The notes beneath the pieces were generated by a model, which saw nothing but the letters and a program-made list of their open reading frames with translations, ran no database searches and had not been told where the DNA came from. Made by a program: the position numbers and the translations under genes. This document shows, one piece after another, positions 42,693 to 51,047 of a DNA stretch of 64,000 nucleotides. The stretch spans positions 62,001 through 126,000 of the forward strand of contig NZ_LISX01000010.1 in the NCBI RefSeq assembly GCF_001905465.1, given 5' to 3'. This DNA comes from Kitasatospora sp. CB01950. GTDB lineage: Bacteria; Actinomycetota; Actinomycetes; Streptomycetales; Streptomycetaceae. The number at the start of each line of letters is the position of its first letter. The stretch's first letter is position 1.

Positions 42693-43142
42693 ATGAGCAC
42701 CGGCCCGCACACCGACCCGAGCGCCGACCCGAGCGCCGACCCGCGCACCGTCGTGACCGCGTACATCGCCGCCGTCGCCCGCGGCGACCAGGACGCGATC
42801 CGCGACGCCTTCACCGAGGACGCCGTCTGGCACTACCCGGGCGACCTGCCGCTGAGCGGCGAGTGGCGCGGACGGAAGGCCGTCGTCGAGGAGTTCCTCG
42901 GTTCGATCGGCGGCCTGGTCGCCCCCGGCACCGCCGTCCACGTCGAACTGCTCGGCGCCCCGATCGTCGAGGGCGACCGGGTGGTCGCCGAGTGGGCCTC
43001 GCACTGCACCACCGTGCACGGCCTGCGCTACGACAACCGCAACCTGGGGATCTTCACGGTCCGCGACGGACGGATCGCCGAGGTCCGCGAGTACACCGAC
43101 ACCCAGCGCGCCGCCACCACGCTGTTCGCCGACCGCGCGTGA
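42693..43142 (+). CDS. SnoaL-like / NTF2-fold protein
   Basis: A 149-residue protein with the cone-shaped NTF2-like fold: an N-terminal helix VVTAYIAAVARGDQDAIRDAFTEDAVWHYPGDLPLSG, a WRGRKAVVEEF segment, and the C-terminal strands ending IAEVREYTDTQRAATTLF. Such proteins bind or isomerise small hydrophobic molecules. A short Asp/Pro/Ser repeat (TDPSADPSADPR) opens the protein. AAGGAG precedes the ATG. It is close behind the quinone reductase gene and ends at a terminator, so the two probably work on the same compound. Confidence 0.85.
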   Translation: MSTGPHTDPSADPSADPRTVVTAYIAAVARGDQDAIRDAFTEDAVWHYPGDLPLSGEWRGRKAVVEEFLGSIGGLVAPGTAVHVELLGAPIVEGDRVVAEWASHCTTVHGLRYDNRNLGIFTVRDGRIAEVREYTDTQRAATTLFADRA

Positions 43143-43148
43143 CCGCCC

Positions 43149-43178
43149 GACCCCGGCCCGTCGCGGCGGGCCGGGGTC
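43149..43178 (+). terminator. Terminator after the SnoaL-like gene
   Basis: Arms GACCCCGGCCCG and CGGGCCGGGGTC make a 12-bp stem six bases after the stop. Confidence 0.88.
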
Positions 43179-43291
43179 GCCTCAACACATCCTTAAGCCG
43201 CGCCTAACCGATCTGACACCCCGTCAACTTCCGCCCCTGGTGCGGATAGCGTCCCGGCCATACCCTCCGTCCGACGCAAGGAGCCCCGCCC

Positions 43292-43552
43292 GTGGCCTCC
43301 GTCCTCCGCACCGGCGTCCTGCTGGCCGCGATCACCATGCCAGGCGGCACCGGCGCCGTGCCCCACCCGGCAGTCGCCCTCGTCCGCGGGGACACCGCGC
43401 ACGGCGTGCTGCTGTCGCTCGGCTCGGTGCTGCTGCTCGCCGGCGCGGCCGCCGCCACCGCGCGCCATTGCCGCACCCGGCCCGCCGGACCGTTCCGACC
43501 TGGGACGACGGAGTGGGTGGCGTCCGCTGCTCCGGAGGGCGGGGATGGTTGA
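43292..43552 (+). CDS. Small hypothetical membrane protein
   Basis: An 86-residue protein of no known family. Two hydrophobic stretches (about residues 4-20 and 36-54) could be membrane helices, followed by a basic, Arg/Pro-rich tail. AAGGAG lies ten bases before the GTG start. A CTGACA and a GGATAGCGT motif upstream look like promoter elements. It ends nine bases before the oxidoreductase gene, so it may be cotranscribed, but the coding status is not certain. Confidence 0.5.
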   Translation: MASVLRTGVLLAAITMPGGTGAVPHPAVALVRGDTAHGVLLSLGSVLLLAGAAAATARHCRTRPAGPFRPGTTEWVASAAPEGGDG

Positions 43553-43561
43553 GTGGGGGTC

Positions 43562-44632
43562 ATGAGCACGCCCCCTGCCCCTTTCCGCGTCGGCCTGGTC
43601 GGCTACGGCCTGGCCGGCTCGGCCTTCCACGCCCCGCTGATCGCCGCCACCCCCGGACTCCGCCTGGACGCGGTGGTCACCGCCAACCCCGAACGCCGCG
43701 CCCAGCTTCACCGCGAGCACCCTGCCGCCCGCGCCCTCGACACCCCCGACCAGCTGTTCGACGAGGCCGACCGCTTCGACCTGGTGGTGATCGCCTCCCC
43801 GAACCGCACCCACGTGCCGCTCGCCCGCACCGCCCTGCTGGCCGGTCTGGCCACCGTCGTCGACAAGCCGCTCGCCGCGACCAGCGCCGAGGCCCGCGAC
43901 CTGTGCGAGTTCGCCGAGAAGTCCGGCCTGCTGCTGTCGGTGTTCCAGAACCGCCGCTGGGACGGTGACTTCCTCACCGCCCGCCGCCTGATCGAGGACG
44001 GCCGGCTCGGCCGGGTGCACCGCTTCGAGTCCCGCTTCGAGCGTTTCCGCCCCAAGCCCAAGCCCGGCTGGCGGGAGCTCTCCGACCCCGCCGAGGTCGG
44101 CGGCACCCTCTACGACCTGGGCAGCCACCTGGTCGACCAGGCCCTCGCCCTGTTCGGACCGGTCGAGACGGTGTACGCCGAGATCGACGTCCGCCGGGAC
44201 GGCGCGGTCGTCGACGACGACGCCTTCCTCGCCCTCACCCACGCCGGCGGCGTCCGCTCCCACCTGTGGACCAGCGCCCTCGCCCCGCTGGCCGGCCCCC
44301 GCCTGCGGGTCCTCGGCGACAGCGCCGGGTACGTCAAGTTCGGCATGGACCCGCAGGAGGCCGCCCTCCGCGCCGGCCGCCGCCCCGGACCGGACACCGC
44401 CCACTGGGGCGACGACGACCCCGCCGCGTACGGCCTGCTCGGCAGCGACGGCGACGCCGAGGCCGTCCGCACCGCCCCCGGCGACTACCCGGCCTTCTAC
44501 GCGGGCATCGCCGCCTCGCTCGCCGACCACACCCCGCCGCCCGTCGACCCCCGGGACGCCGTCGCCACCCTGACCGTCCTGGAGGCCGCCCGCGCCTCCG
44601 CCGCGACCGCGAGCGTCGTCCGCGTGCCCTGA
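43562..44632 (+). CDS. Gfo/Idh/MocA-family oxidoreductase
   Basis: A 356-residue NAD(P)-dependent sugar or inositol dehydrogenase-like enzyme. The N-terminal Rossmann motif is VGLVGYGLAGSAFH; the catalytic Lys lies in VVDKPLA, and a QNRRWDGDFLT segment and GGTLYDLGSHLVDQAL with the catalytic-region His follow. Its closest subfamily contains YdgJ/YhhX-type oxidoreductases. The ATG at 43562 is three codons inside a GTG start at 43553. An 18-bp-stem terminator follows after eight bases. Confidence 0.93.
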   Translation: MSTPPAPFRVGLVGYGLAGSAFHAPLIAATPGLRLDAVVTANPERRAQLHREHPAARALDTPDQLFDEADRFDLVVIASPNRTHVPLARTALLAGLATVVDKPLAATSAEARDLCEFAEKSGLLLSVFQNRRWDGDFLTARRLIEDGRLGRVHRFESRFERFRPKPKPGWRELSDPAEVGGTLYDLGSHLVDQALALFGPVETVYAEIDVRRDGAVVDDDAFLALTHAGGVRSHLWTSALAPLAGPRLRVLGDSAGYVKFGMDPQEAALRAGRRPGPDTAHWGDDDPAAYGLLGSDGDAEAVRTAPGDYPAFYAGIAASLADHTPPPVDPRDAVATLTVLEAARASAATASVVRVP

Positions 44633-44639
44633 CCCGCGA

Positions 44640-44689
44640 CGTCACCGGCCGGGCGGGCCCAACTGGTGTTCCCCGCCCGGCCGGTGACG
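44640..44689 (+). terminator. Strong terminator after the oxidoreductase gene
   Basis: An 18-bp perfect stem made of CGTCACCGGCCGGGCGGG and its complement, with a 14-base loop. Part of its right arm is repeated again just downstream. Confidence 0.92.
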
Positions 44690-44710
44690 CAGCTCGGCCG
44701 GTGACGCAGC
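44678..44710. repeat. Duplicated right arm of the terminator
   Basis: CGGCCGGTGACGCAGC is present at 44678-44693 and again at 44695-44710, one base apart. The second copy runs directly into the remains of the Oxa1-like gene. Confidence 0.85.
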
Positions 44711-45122
44711 ATCGGCTTCGGACCCGTGTCGCTCCGCAGGTGGAGAAACTCGGGAAGCGCCACCGCAAGGCCCGCGACCGCCTGACCCGCGAACTGCCGG
44801 CCCTGAACCGCGCCGAGGGCATCTCCCCGTTCGCCGGCCTGCTCCCGGCCCTGCTGCAGGCGCCGTTCTTCCCGGTGATGTACCGCCTGTTCACCACCGC
44901 GCCCGGCAGACCCCGCTGCCCGCCGACGCCCCCGCCGGCACGAAGTTCCTGCATTGGCCGGCCTTCGGCACCCCGGTGTTCGCGCTGCTGCTGCCGCCGG
45001 CCGGCGGCGTCTACCTGCTGACCAGCACCGCATGGACGGCGGTCGAACGCTGGTACCTCATGCGCCCGACCGCCGCCGATCTGCCTGCGGCCCCTCAGGC
45101 GGTGGGCCGGCCCGCCAAGTAG
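44701..45122 (+). pseudogene. Decayed YidC/Oxa1-family membrane protein insertase gene
   Basis: Residues VAPQVEKLGKRHRKARDR, RAEGISPFAGLLPALLQAP and FFPVMYRLF, in one frame from 44701 to about 44905, are typical of the first half of the Oxa1 core. From about 44915 the similarity continues in another frame (LPADAPAGTKFLHW, then VFALLLPPAGGVYLLTSTAW and VERWYLMRP), ending at TAG 45120. The N-terminal helix and the middle part are missing and there is one frameshift. It has no proper start or ribosome binding site, and its end overlaps the adenosine-deaminase-family gene by 28 bases. The intact housekeeping YidC must lie elsewhere. Confidence 0.75.
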
Positions 45123-46135
45123 GCGTCGATCTCGCCGGTCAGCCGCCGCTTGCCCGCCGCGTCCAGGAAGGAGGCCTCCACCGCGTTGCGGGCGAGCGCG
45201 GCGATGCCGCTCTCGTCCAGGCCGAGCAGCTTCGCGGCGACGGCGTACTCGGTGTTCAGGTCGGTGCCGAACATCGGCGGGTCGTCGCTGTTGACGGTGA
45301 CGACCAGCCCGGCGTCGACCATCTGCCGGATCGGGTGGTCCTCGATCCGCTCGACCACGCGGGTGGCCAGGTTGGAGGTCGGGCAGACCTCCAGCGGGAT
45401 CCGGTGCTCGCCGAGGTAGTCGAGCAGCGCCGGGTCCTTGACCGACTGGGTGCCGTGGCCGATACGTTCCGCGCCGAGCACCCGGATCGCGTCCCAGACC
45501 GTCTCCGGCCCGGTGGACTCGCCGGCGTGCGGCACGCTGTGCAGGCCGGCCGCGCGGGCCCGGTCGAAGTACGGCTTGAACTGCGGCCGCGGCACCCCGA
45601 TCTCGGGTCCGCCGAGGCCGAACGAGACCAGCCCGGCGGGCGCCAGGTCGAGCGCGAGCCGGGCGGTCTCCTCCGCGGAGCCGAGCCCGGCCTCGCCGGG
45701 GATGTCGAAGCACCAGCGCAGCACGACGCCGAGCTCCTTCTCGGCGGCCAGCCGGGCGTCCTCGATCGCCTCCATGAAGGCGACGTCGGGGATGCCGCGG
45801 TTGACCGACGAGTACGGCGTGACGGTGAGCTCGGCGTAGCGGATGTTCTGCCGGGCCATGTCCTGGGCGACGCCGTAGGTGAGGGAGCGGACGTCCTCGG
45901 CGTCGCGGATCAGGTCGACGACGCTCAGGTACACCTCGATGAAGTGCGCGAAGTCGGTGAACGTGAAGTACTCGGCGAGCGCCTCCGGGTCCGCCGGAAC
46001 CTTGGTGCGACCGGCGTGCCGGGCGGCCAGCTCGGCGACCACCCGCGGCGAGGCCGAGCCGACGTGGTGCACGTGCAGCTCCGCCTTCGGCATTCCGGCG
46101 ATGAACGCCTCGATCCCCTGGACTCCCTCGGCCAC
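45095..46135 (-). CDS. Adenosine deaminase family protein
   Basis: A 346-residue TIM-barrel deaminase. The zinc ligands are H21 and H23 (ELHVHHVGSASP), H203 in HAGES, and D284 in NSDDP; E206 and H227 (GHGTQ) complete the site. It deaminates adenosine or a related nucleoside in the cytosol. The HHVGSASP stretch differs from the usual HLDGAL of adenosine deaminase, so another substrate, for example aminodeoxyfutalosine of the futalosine menaquinone pathway, must be considered. GTG at 46135 has GGGAG six bases upstream; a start at 46156 would be seven residues longer. Confidence 0.85.
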   Translation of the reverse strand: MAEGVQGIEAFIAGMPKAELHVHHVGSASPRVVAELAARHAGRTKVPADPEALAEYFTFTDFAHFIEVYLSVVDLIRDAEDVRSLTYGVAQDMARQNIRYAELTVTPYSSVNRGIPDVAFMEAIEDARLAAEKELGVVLRWCFDIPGEAGLGSAEETARLALDLAPAGLVSFGLGGPEIGVPRPQFKPYFDRARAAGLHSVPHAGESTGPETVWDAIRVLGAERIGHGTQSVKDPALLDYLGEHRIPLEVCPTSNLATRVVERIEDHPIRQMVDAGLVVTVNSDDPPMFGTDLNTEYAVAAKLLGLDESGIAALARNAVEASFLDAAGKRRLTGEIDAYLAGRPTA

Positions 46136-46206
46136 AGCATGCTCCCGTCTACTCACCCGGACCCGGACAGACCTCGCATGCTAACCCGCCGCGACAAGCG
46201 GCGGCG

Positions 46207-47007
46207 TCACCACTTGGCGGTCAGCTTCTTCAGCGCATCGCGGGCCTGCGCCCGGCCTTCGAAAATCTGGCGCTGGGGGTCGACGTCGACGAGCACCGAC
46301 ACGTAGAGAGAGCCCTTGCGCGCGATGATGTAGGAGAAGGGGCGCGGGTCGGTCTGGCCGCCGTCGCTGGTCCGGTAGACGGCGAGGCCTTCCTCGGAGT
46401 ACACCTCGTCGGCACCGGGGACCTTCGGAGATTCGATGTCGTGAACGCTCTGGAACTTGTTGCTGCCGTCGGTGTAGTCCGTGCAGCGCTTGGTGATCGC
46501 CTTCTGCTCGGCGACGTCCTTGGCCGCCGCGTCGGCGGTGGTGAACTGACTCGCCGCGGTGTTCGCGAACGTACTGTCCGCCTCGTGGTCCTGGCGCACG
46601 TACCGGAACGTGCTGGCGACCAGGCCGTTGACGTTGGTGCCGTCGGCCTTGTAGACGCAGGACTTGTCCATCACGAAGTTGGCCACGCCGGTGTCGTCGT
46701 CGCCGTCGGAGACGAAAGCGTTGTCCCACTCCTCGGCGGTCAGCGCGAGCTTGTCCGTCTTCTTCTGCGCGGCGGCCGTGTCTCCACCGGTCGCGGTGTT
46801 GCTCGGACGGGCGCTGGGCTTGGCCGGCTCCTTCGCCTTGCCGCTGGCCTTCGCCGACGCCGGGGCCGAAGCCACCGCGCTCGGCGAGGTCTGCCCGGCG
46901 GCCGCCCCCGTGGCCGCGTCGTCCTCGTTGCAGGCCGTCAGCATCAGACCGGCCGCCGCCAGTGCGGCGATTCGCAGTCCGAGCGTGCGTGCGTGAACCG
47001 TCTTCAC
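46207..47007 (-). CDS. Lipoprotein of unknown function
   Basis: A 266-residue lipoprotein. The signal peptide ends LTAC with lipid-modified C26. A Ser/Ala/Lys/Pro-rich linker (about 30-85) is followed by a domain of about 180 residues with two Cys residues (SCVYKADG and KRCTDYTD) that may pair, and a beta-rich C-terminal half (RPFSYIIARKGSLYVSVLVDV). The layout recalls the sensor-like domains of mycobacterial PknH and related lipoproteins, but I do not recognise the family firmly. The GTG start has GGGGGAG six bases upstream. It lies 71 bases before the deaminase gene. Confidence 0.8.
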   Translation of the reverse strand: MKTVHARTLGLRIAALAAAGLMLTACNEDDAATGAAAGQTSPSAVASAPASAKASGKAKEPAKPSARPSNTATGGDTAAAQKKTDKLALTAEEWDNAFVSDGDDDTGVANFVMDKSCVYKADGTNVNGLVASTFRYVRQDHEADSTFANTAASQFTTADAAAKDVAEQKAITKRCTDYTDGSNKFQSVHDIESPKVPGADEVYSEEGLAVYRTSDGGQTDPRPFSYIIARKGSLYVSVLVDVDPQRQIFEGRAQARDALKKLTAKW

Positions 47008-47085
47008 GGTCAACTCCCCCATGGAATACAAGGCCTCGACCCCCCTGGCCGTGCCGATCGGTCGATCACCCTACCGGACGGTTCG

Positions 47086-48366
47086 TCAACCACCCAGCGC
47101 CGTACTGACGGTGTGGATGATCAGGCCGGCCAGCGCACCGACCACCGTGCCGTTGATCCGGATGAACTGCAGGTCGCGGCCGACGTTGGCCTCGATCTTG
47201 CGGGAGGCGTCGTCGGCGTCCCATCCGGCGACGGTCTCGGAGATCAGCGAGGTGATCTCCTGCCGGTAGGTGGAGACCACGTACTCGGCGGCGTCCAGCA
47301 GCCAACCGTCGGTCTTGGCCTGGAGTTTGGCGTCGGTGGCGAGGCGGTTGCCGAGGGTGCGCAGGCCTTCGGTGAGGCGGCGGCGGAGTTCGCTGTCCCG
47401 GTCGTCGGCGGCGTTCAGCACGAGTGTGCGCACCGCGGACCAGGAGGAGGCGATCAGGTCCTGGACCTCGGGGCGGGTCAGCAGCTCGGACTTGGTGCGT
47501 TCGACGCGGGCGATGGTCTCGGGGTCGTGCTGGAGTTCCTGCGCGAAGTCGGCGAGGAAGTTGTCGAGGGCGCCGCGCGCGGGGTGCGCGGGGTCGTCGC
47601 GGACGTCGGTGACGAAGCGCAGCAGTTCCTTGTAGACGCGTTCGCCGACCTGGTTGTCGATGAACCGGGGCGTCCAGCCGGGGGTCTTGGTGGTGACCCG
47701 GTCGACCACGTCGGTGTGGTGCTCGACCAGCCAGTCGCGGGCCCGCACCGCGACCAGGTCGACCACGCCCTTGTGTCCGCCGTCGGCGACGATCTTGCCG
47801 AGCAGGCGTCCGGCGGGTTCGGCGACCGAGGTGGCGGCGGCCCGCCGGGTGACGGCTTCGGCGACCACGGCCTGCACGTCCTCGTCGCGCAGCACGGCGA
47901 GGACGCCGCGCAGGGCGGCGGCGGCCTCGTGGGTGACGCGTTCGGCGCTGCCGGGCGCGGCCAGCCATTCGCCGAGCCGCCGGGCCACGCCGATCTTGCC
48001 GAGCCGGGCCCGGACCACCGGCGCGGACAGGAAGTTGTCGCCGACGAAGTCGCCGAGGGAGCGCCCGAACGCGTCCTTCTTGGTGGGGATGATCGCGGTG
48101 TGCGGGATCGGCAGCCCGAACGGGCGGCGGAAGAGCGCGGTGACGGCGAACCAGTCGGCGAGCGCGCCGACCATGCCGGCCTCGGCGGCGGCGGCCACGT
48201 ACCCGGCCCAGCTGCCCGCGCCGGCGGCGCCCGCCCAGGTGGCGAGCGCGAAGACGACCGTGGCCAGGCCGAGCAGGCCGGTGGCGATGGCCTTCATCCG
48301 CCGTACGCCGTGCCGCTTGGCCTCGTCGGCGGCGGTGAAGCTGACTCCGGTTGCCCTCTCGTCCAC
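47086..48366 (-). CDS. DUF445 domain membrane protein
   Basis: A 426-residue protein of family DUF445 (YheB/YjiN type). An N-terminal pair of helices (about 25-65) includes GYVAAAAEAGMVGALADWFAVTALFRRPFGLPIPHTAIIP, the family signature. A long helical, soluble region with amphipathic segments follows, and one C-terminal helix (about 405-423) closes it. The function is unknown. The GTG at 48366 is six bases after GGGG; GTG at 48372 is an alternative. Confidence 0.9.
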   Translation of the reverse strand: MDERATGVSFTAADEAKRHGVRRMKAIATGLLGLATVVFALATWAGAAGAGSWAGYVAAAAEAGMVGALADWFAVTALFRRPFGLPIPHTAIIPTKKDAFGRSLGDFVGDNFLSAPVVRARLGKIGVARRLGEWLAAPGSAERVTHEAAAALRGVLAVLRDEDVQAVVAEAVTRRAAATSVAEPAGRLLGKIVADGGHKGVVDLVAVRARDWLVEHHTDVVDRVTTKTPGWTPRFIDNQVGERVYKELLRFVTDVRDDPAHPARGALDNFLADFAQELQHDPETIARVERTKSELLTRPEVQDLIASSWSAVRTLVLNAADDRDSELRRRLTEGLRTLGNRLATDAKLQAKTDGWLLDAAEYVVSTYRQEITSLISETVAGWDADDASRKIEANVGRDLQFIRINGTVVGALAGLIIHTVSTALGG

Positions 48367-48428
48367 ACTCACCCCGCCAGACTGGCACACGGGCCGCACG
48401 GAACGACCGCCGCCCCGCGAATCCGCCG

Positions 48429-49736
48429 CTACCGCAGGGTGTTCCCTCCTCCGAGGACGATCCGCCGCACGCCCTCCCAGCGCGCCGGGTCGGTGACCCG
48501 CCGGCCGTCCAGCAGCACCTGCACGCCGGGGAAGTCGACGGCGCCGAGGTCCCGGTACTCGGGGTGGTCGGCCTGGACGACCAGTGCGGCGGCGGGTTTG
48601 CCGTCGTCGGGCGGCAGGCCGAGCGCGGCGAGTTCCTCGGGCGTGTACAGCGGGTCGCTGACGCCGACCCGGGCGCCGGCCGCGCGCAGCGCCTCGACCA
48701 GCGGGAACACCCCGGAGACGGCGGTCTCCTTGACCCCGCCCCGGTAGGACGCGCCGAGCACGGTCACGGCGACGCCGTCCAGCGGGCCGAGCGCGCCGGC
48801 GAGCAGGCCGACGGCGTACGCGGGCACCTGCTCGTTGGCCTCCCGGGCGGCGCGCACCACGGTCGCGTCCGGGTCGTTCCACAGGTAGAGGCGCGGGTAG
48901 ACCGGGATGCAGTGCCCGCCGACGGCGATGCCGGGCCGGTGCAGGTGGCTGTAGGGCTGCGAGTTGCAGGCGTCGATCACCTCGACGAGGTCGACGCCCA
49001 CCCGGTCCGCGAACCGGGCGAACTGGTTGACCAGCGCGATGTTGACGTCCCGGTAGGTGGTCTCGGCGAGCTTCGAGAACTCGGCGGCCTCCGCGCCGCT
49101 GAGCGGCCACACGCCGTTGCCGCGCGGCAGGTCGGGGCGCGGGTCGAAGTCCAGCACCGCCCGGTAGAACTCGACGCCGCGCCGGGTGGAGGCCTCGTCG
49201 ATGCCGCCGACCAGCTTGGGGTAGCGCCGCAGGTCGGCGAAGACCCGCCCGGTGCGGACCCGTTCGGGGCTGAACACCAGCGCGAAGTCGCGTCCGGCGG
49301 TCAGCCCGGAGCCGGCCTCCAGGCGGCGGGCGAACCGGCCGCGCACGGTGCCGACCGGCAGCGTGGTCTCGTAGCTGACCAGCGTGCCGGGGTGCAGTCC
49401 GGCGGCGACGGCGTCGGTGGCGGCGTCCAGCAGCGCGAAGTCGGGCCGGCCGTCGGCGTCGGTGAGCAGCGGGACGACGATCACCACGGCGTCGGCCTCG
49501 GCGGTGGCGGCGGCGGTGTCGGTGGTGGCGTGCAGCCGGCCGGCGGCGACGGTCTCGGCGAGCAGTTCGTCGAGGCGGGCCTCGCGGGGGAACGGCGGCC
49601 GTCCGGCGGTGACGGCGGCGACCACCGCGGGGGCGATGTCGGCGCCGGTGACCCGGTGTCCCTTGCCGGCGAACTGGACGGCCAGCGGCAGGCCGATCTT
49701 GCCCAGTCCGACCACGCAGATCTGCCATGCCGTCAC
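48429..49736 (-). CDS. UDP-N-acetyl-D-mannosamine / UDP-glucose-type dehydrogenase
   Basis: A 435-residue NAD-dependent UDP-sugar 6-dehydrogenase. The Rossmann motif GLGKIGLPLA is at 10-19, the central region has KLAETTYRDVNIALVNQFARFAD, and the catalytic C276 is in GGHCIPVYP. The nucleotide-sugar class resembles WecC, which makes UDP-ManNAcA, more than UDP-glucose dehydrogenase, but the substrate cannot be fixed by eye. GTG at 49736 has GAAGG seven bases upstream. It is followed upstream by a glycosyltransferase gene with 47 bases between them, and the WecB-like epimerase is at 21833-23077. Confidence 0.88.
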   Translation of the reverse strand: MTAWQICVVGLGKIGLPLAVQFAGKGHRVTGADIAPAVVAAVTAGRPPFPREARLDELLAETVAAGRLHATTDTAAATAEADAVVIVVPLLTDADGRPDFALLDAATDAVAAGLHPGTLVSYETTLPVGTVRGRFARRLEAGSGLTAGRDFALVFSPERVRTGRVFADLRRYPKLVGGIDEASTRRGVEFYRAVLDFDPRPDLPRGNGVWPLSGAEAAEFSKLAETTYRDVNIALVNQFARFADRVGVDLVEVIDACNSQPYSHLHRPGIAVGGHCIPVYPRLYLWNDPDATVVRAAREANEQVPAYAVGLLAGALGPLDGVAVTVLGASYRGGVKETAVSGVFPLVEALRAAGARVGVSDPLYTPEELAALGLPPDDGKPAAALVVQADHPEYRDLGAVDFPGVQVLLDGRRVTDPARWEGVRRIVLGGGNTLR

Positions 49737-49783
49737 TCGGTCACCTTCCGTCGTCGACCACTGCTGCTCGGACCGCTGCTGCG

Positions 49784-50986
49784 TCACCGGGCGGCCTGCC
49801 GCGTCGCGGCCCGGCCGCGCCAGGTCTGCCGGGTGCGGCGCAGGGCGCGCCGGACCGGGGCGGGGACCAGCCGCCAGCCGCCGGTGGGGCCGGGGGCCCG
49901 GCCGGCGTCGAACAGCGTGTCGGGCAGGCCGAGGCGCCGGTCGCGGTACATGGGGTAGCGGGCGTACAGCCGGCCGCGGCGGCGCCCGACGGGGGCGGGG
50001 CCGTGCTGCCGTTCCCAGTCGATGAGTTCGCACAGGGCGGCGAGGTCGCCGCGCCGGGCGAGGGCGAGGCGCAGCCGGGCGGGCACCGGGACGGCGCCGA
50101 ACACGCCGGTCGAGCAGTGCCGGTCGAGCAGTCGGCCGATCTCGCCGAGGATGCGGCGCTGCATGGCGGGCGGTTCGGTGAGGAACTGCTCCTGCAGCAC
50201 CTGCGGGACGTCCCAGCCGAAGTAGCGTTCCCGGACGGCGTCGCGGACCGGCCCGGGGCGGGTGTGGCGCTCCAGCACTTCCTGGACGGCGTCCATGGCG
50301 CGCAGCCGGTCGATCGGGCCGGCGCGGTGGGTGACGTTGGAGCGGTCCTGCCGCAGCACCAGGTGGTAGTAGTCGTAGTCGGCGAGCACGGACACCTTGC
50401 GGGCGTTGAGCAGCGCGCCGAGGGTGAACGGCTGGTCGGAGCAGACCGGCAGGTCCTCGCGGCGGCGCAGTCCGTGGCTGAGCACCATCGAACGCCGGAA
50501 CATCTTGGTGTCGGCGAGCGCCCAGGCGAGCGCGGAGTCGGTGAAGTCGACCTGCTCCGCGGTGCGTTCGAAGATGCCCTGGGGGACGATCCGGCCGTTC
50601 TCGCCGACGAGTTTGGGGATCAGCACGTCGCACTGCCAGCGGTCGGCGGCCTCGACCATCCGTTCCAGCGCCTCGGGGCCGAGCCAGTCGTCGGCGCCGA
50701 GGTACATCAGGTAGCGGCCGCGGGCCAGGTCGGTGCCGCGGTTGGTGGGTTTGGCGGGTCCGCCGGACGCGGGCTGCCGCACGGTGCGCAGCAGGCCGGG
50801 GTGGGCGGCGGCGAACCGGGCGAGTTCCTCGGTGCTGCCGTCGCTCGATCCGTCGTCGACGGCGACCACTTCCATCCGGGTCGCGCCGATGGTCTGTTCG
50901 ACCAGCGAGTTCAGGCAGTCGGTGAGGTACGGCATGGTGTCGTGGACGGCGATCACCACACTGACGTCCGGTTCGGGCTCGGTCAC
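49784..50986 (-). CDS. Family 2 glycosyltransferase
   Basis: A 400-residue transferase. The GT-A domain (1-220) has VSVVIAVHDTMPYLTDCLNSL, the nucleotide-binding VDDGSSDGS (43-51), and the metal-binding GADDW with D99-D100. The C-terminal part is helical with a final basic stretch (RRALRRTRQTWRGRAATR) that may touch the membrane. It has no clear membrane helix and so differs from the processive enzyme at 24279. Its context, a UDP-sugar dehydrogenase on one side and an ABC-2 exporter on the other, suggests a part in making an exported glycan such as teichuronic-like polymer. Confidence 0.87.
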   Translation of the reverse strand: MTEPEPDVSVVIAVHDTMPYLTDCLNSLVEQTIGATRMEVVAVDDGSSDGSTEELARFAAAHPGLLRTVRQPASGGPAKPTNRGTDLARGRYLMYLGADDWLGPEALERMVEAADRWQCDVLIPKLVGENGRIVPQGIFERTAEQVDFTDSALAWALADTKMFRRSMVLSHGLRRREDLPVCSDQPFTLGALLNARKVSVLADYDYYHLVLRQDRSNVTHRAGPIDRLRAMDAVQEVLERHTRPGPVRDAVRERYFGWDVPQVLQEQFLTEPPAMQRRILGEIGRLLDRHCSTGVFGAVPVPARLRLALARRGDLAALCELIDWERQHGPAPVGRRRGRLYARYPMYRDRRLGLPDTLFDAGRAPGPTGGWRLVPAPVRRALRRTRQTWRGRAATRQAAR

Positions 50987-51047
50987 GAGTATGCCAACTC
51001 CCGTACCGGCCGTTCGGTCACCTCCCCCACTCGATCGAGTGAGCTGG

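Noticed and set aside
44641..44688. Inverted repeat as a transposon end
   Set aside because: There is no transposase, no target duplication and the stem lies right after a stop codon; a terminator explains it better.
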